Shown here one piece after another: positions 32,823 through 35,000 of a stretch of 35,000 nt of DNA; within the stretch, counting starts at the first letter, position 1, and each line of letters opens with the position of its first letter. This stretch comes from Anaeromyces robustus (Eukaryota > Neocallimastigomycota > Neocallimastigomycetes > Neocallimastigales > Neocallimastigaceae). The DNA lies in assembly GCA_002104895.1 (NCBI GenBank), contig MCFG01000234.1, positions 1 to 35,000 of the forward strand, given 5' to 3'. The position numbers and the translations under genes are program-made. The notes under the pieces are model-generated. The model did no database searches, was not told the DNA's origin, and saw only the letters and a program-made list of their open reading frames with translations.

Positions 32823-33298
32823 TGTAAAGTTTTGATTTGGTTTAAAGTTTAACTTGGTCGAAATGCTCAATAATCTAATACGTAGGGTGTTCACTAATAT
32901 AAATTTTATTATAAATTTTATTATAAATATAGTTTCTTTATTTAAATTTGTTTAATTATTTTATAATTATAGTTTATTAGATTATTATTAGGTTAATAAT
33001 CTTACAAAGAATGTAAGAATACATATTTCATCAATCTTTTATACATTTTCATTGAACAATACAATAATATAAGTAAATTAATATTTATATTAATTATAAT
33101 AATATATATTAAAAATAATATAAGATAAGAATATAATTTGTTAATAAAATAAAAGTATAATTCATATTCAACTGTATTATTAATAAAATTAATAATAATT
33201 AAATTGTATAAGGATTTGGGGCGCATAAACATGCGGAATAATAAATATTTAATAGATATAATGTGGCTTATATCTATAATCCATTCAAATCCTTAACA
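32823..33298 (+). mobile_element. Solo LTR, family E (476 bp), upstream of tRNA-Glu
   Basis: Begins TGTAAAGTTTTGATTTGG and ends AATCCTTAACA, flanked by TTTCA on both sides (32818-32822, 33299-33303). Nearly identical to 12398-12873. Its start lies 66 bp from the mature tRNA-Glu 5' end, the same spacing seen at tRNA-Ser genes. Young. Confidence 0.88.
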
Positions 33299-33520
33299 TT
33301 TCATTCTCACAAATATTAATGAATTTAAATATTATGTTCATAAGAAAACCAATTAAATTATTTTTCTAATATTAATAATTAAATTTTTTTGATATTTCTT
33401 ATATTTAATTATATTAAAAAATGTATATAATATAATTAATTAAAAGGAAAGGGTTTGGACAGCCATTAAATTATAAATCAAAATAATCTAACCCTTTATA
33501 ATTAATAGAAAGTATATAAT
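33299..33520 (+). mobile_element. Family B/D LTR relic upstream of tRNA-Glu
   Basis: CATTCTCACAAATATTAATG, an ATGAA...TTCAT stem, and AAAGGGTTTGGAC...CTAACCCTTTA reproduce the left part of the B/D architecture. It was next to the tRNA-Glu flank before LTR E inserted between them. The right boundary is not visible. Confidence 0.45.
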
Positions 33521-34270
<750 letters not shown>

Positions 34271-34668
34271 TATTAATATCAAATTCAATGTTCAATTAAA
34301 TATTTAATTTATAAATTTTTTCTTGAAAAACTTCAAATAATATGTAGTGTTTTACCATTATCATTGCTTTTTATTAATATCTGAACAATGTTTGATTAAA
34401 TATATATTTCTATAATTATAATTATATATTTATTTCATAATCATCATTTTATATATATGTTCCATACTTAAAATAATTTTTACTAAATATTAAGTTTTTA
34501 TTTTTACATGCTTTAAATAATAATGATTCTCTATTGTTACTTTTTTTATATTTTGCTTCTAATTCAGTTAAACATTTTATTATTTTTTTTTATATTTTTT
34601 ACCAATTTAGTTAATGTAATTATATCTTACTTTTTTTATATTAATATCTACTTCAATTGAACATTAAA
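34271..34668 (-). pseudogene. Decayed ankyrin-repeat gene fragment
   Basis: On the minus strand, ankyrin words recur about 99 bases (33 residues) apart, or multiples of that, in shifting frames: KYLIEH with FDINK (34271-34305), YLIKH with SDINKK (34371-34400), GKTLHII (about 34340-34357), RESLLFKACKNKN (about 34500-34540) and VDINIKK (34632-34652). Stops and shifts between them show decay. The repeats look more canonical than those of the 16141 gene, so this is a different family member. It may continue past the window. Confidence 0.5.
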
Positions 34669-35000
34669 TAATATAAAATATTATTTTTATAATAACTATT
34701 TATAGGTTATTAAAAGTTCATTTTTTTTTTTTACTTATAAATCTCCATTAATCAAAAGAAAAAATTTTTTATTCATTGTTATAACAAAGAACAACTAAAC
34801 ATAAACACAAAACTATAATAAAAACTCTTTAATTAATATTTTTTTTTAAAATTTAAATATTAATTTTATTTTATAATTTTTTTTCATATGAAGAAATAAG
34901 TATTTATTTTTATTTTAAAATTTAAATAGATTTTATTTTATAATTTTTTTCATATATGAAATAGTATGTAATTTTTATTTATTTAATTGTATTTCTTTTT
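34669..35000. other. AT-rich window edge
   Basis: No open frame or clear motif; it may hold the far-decayed start of the ankyrin fragment to its left. A TTTTATTTTATAATTTTTTT segment recurs twice at about 34865-34950. Confidence 0.4.

Overview
The window looks like a nuclear fragment from a very AT-rich eukaryote, most likely an anaerobic gut fungus (Neocallimastigomycota). Evidence: non-coding DNA is almost pure A/T with long homopolymers; the one clearly intact protein gene is a spliced, secreted family 3 beta-glucosidase with the permuted domain order known from rumen bacteria; there is an Asn-rich ankyrin-like gene; and the tRNA genes are eukaryotic. A dictyostelid is the main alternative because of base composition and tRNA-associated retroelements, but the beta-glucosidase argues against it.

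Layout. 1-14383: four tRNA-Ser(UGA) genes on the minus strand, two of them in direct 1.5-kb tandem units, with their 5' sides packed with solo LTRs (named here F, B, D, H1, C, G and E) plus one small DNA transposon (MITE). 14384-18900: a spacer and an ankyrin-like gene with one in-frame stop. 18960-20430: a decayed gag fossil and a two-exon coding scrap. 20880-27718: an inverted arrangement of the same LTR families ending in a tandem LTR-internal-LTR-internal-LTR array, 14 bp upstream of a fifth tRNA-Ser gene on the plus strand. 27719-32131: a promoter region and the beta-glucosidase. 32605-33520: a tRNA-Glu/tRNA-Arg pair sharing one likely transcript, with another LTR stack upstream. 34271-34668: decayed ankyrin repeats at the right edge.

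The main result is the geometry of the retroelements around the tRNA genes. Two insertion positions recur. One lies 13-15 bp upstream of the mature tRNA 5' end and is used by elements beginning TGAT, with 4-bp target duplications. The other lies about 65-68 bp upstream, at a T-run, and is used by elements mostly beginning TGT, with 5-bp duplications. Elements pile up at each site with the most recently inserted one nearest the tRNA. A TATA-like box sits 29-38 bp upstream of every tRNA start tested, and when an element inserts between box and gene, its own terminal bases place a new TATA-like box at nearly the same distance. This reads as a Ty3-style Pol III targeting system with two niches, inferred from sequence alone.
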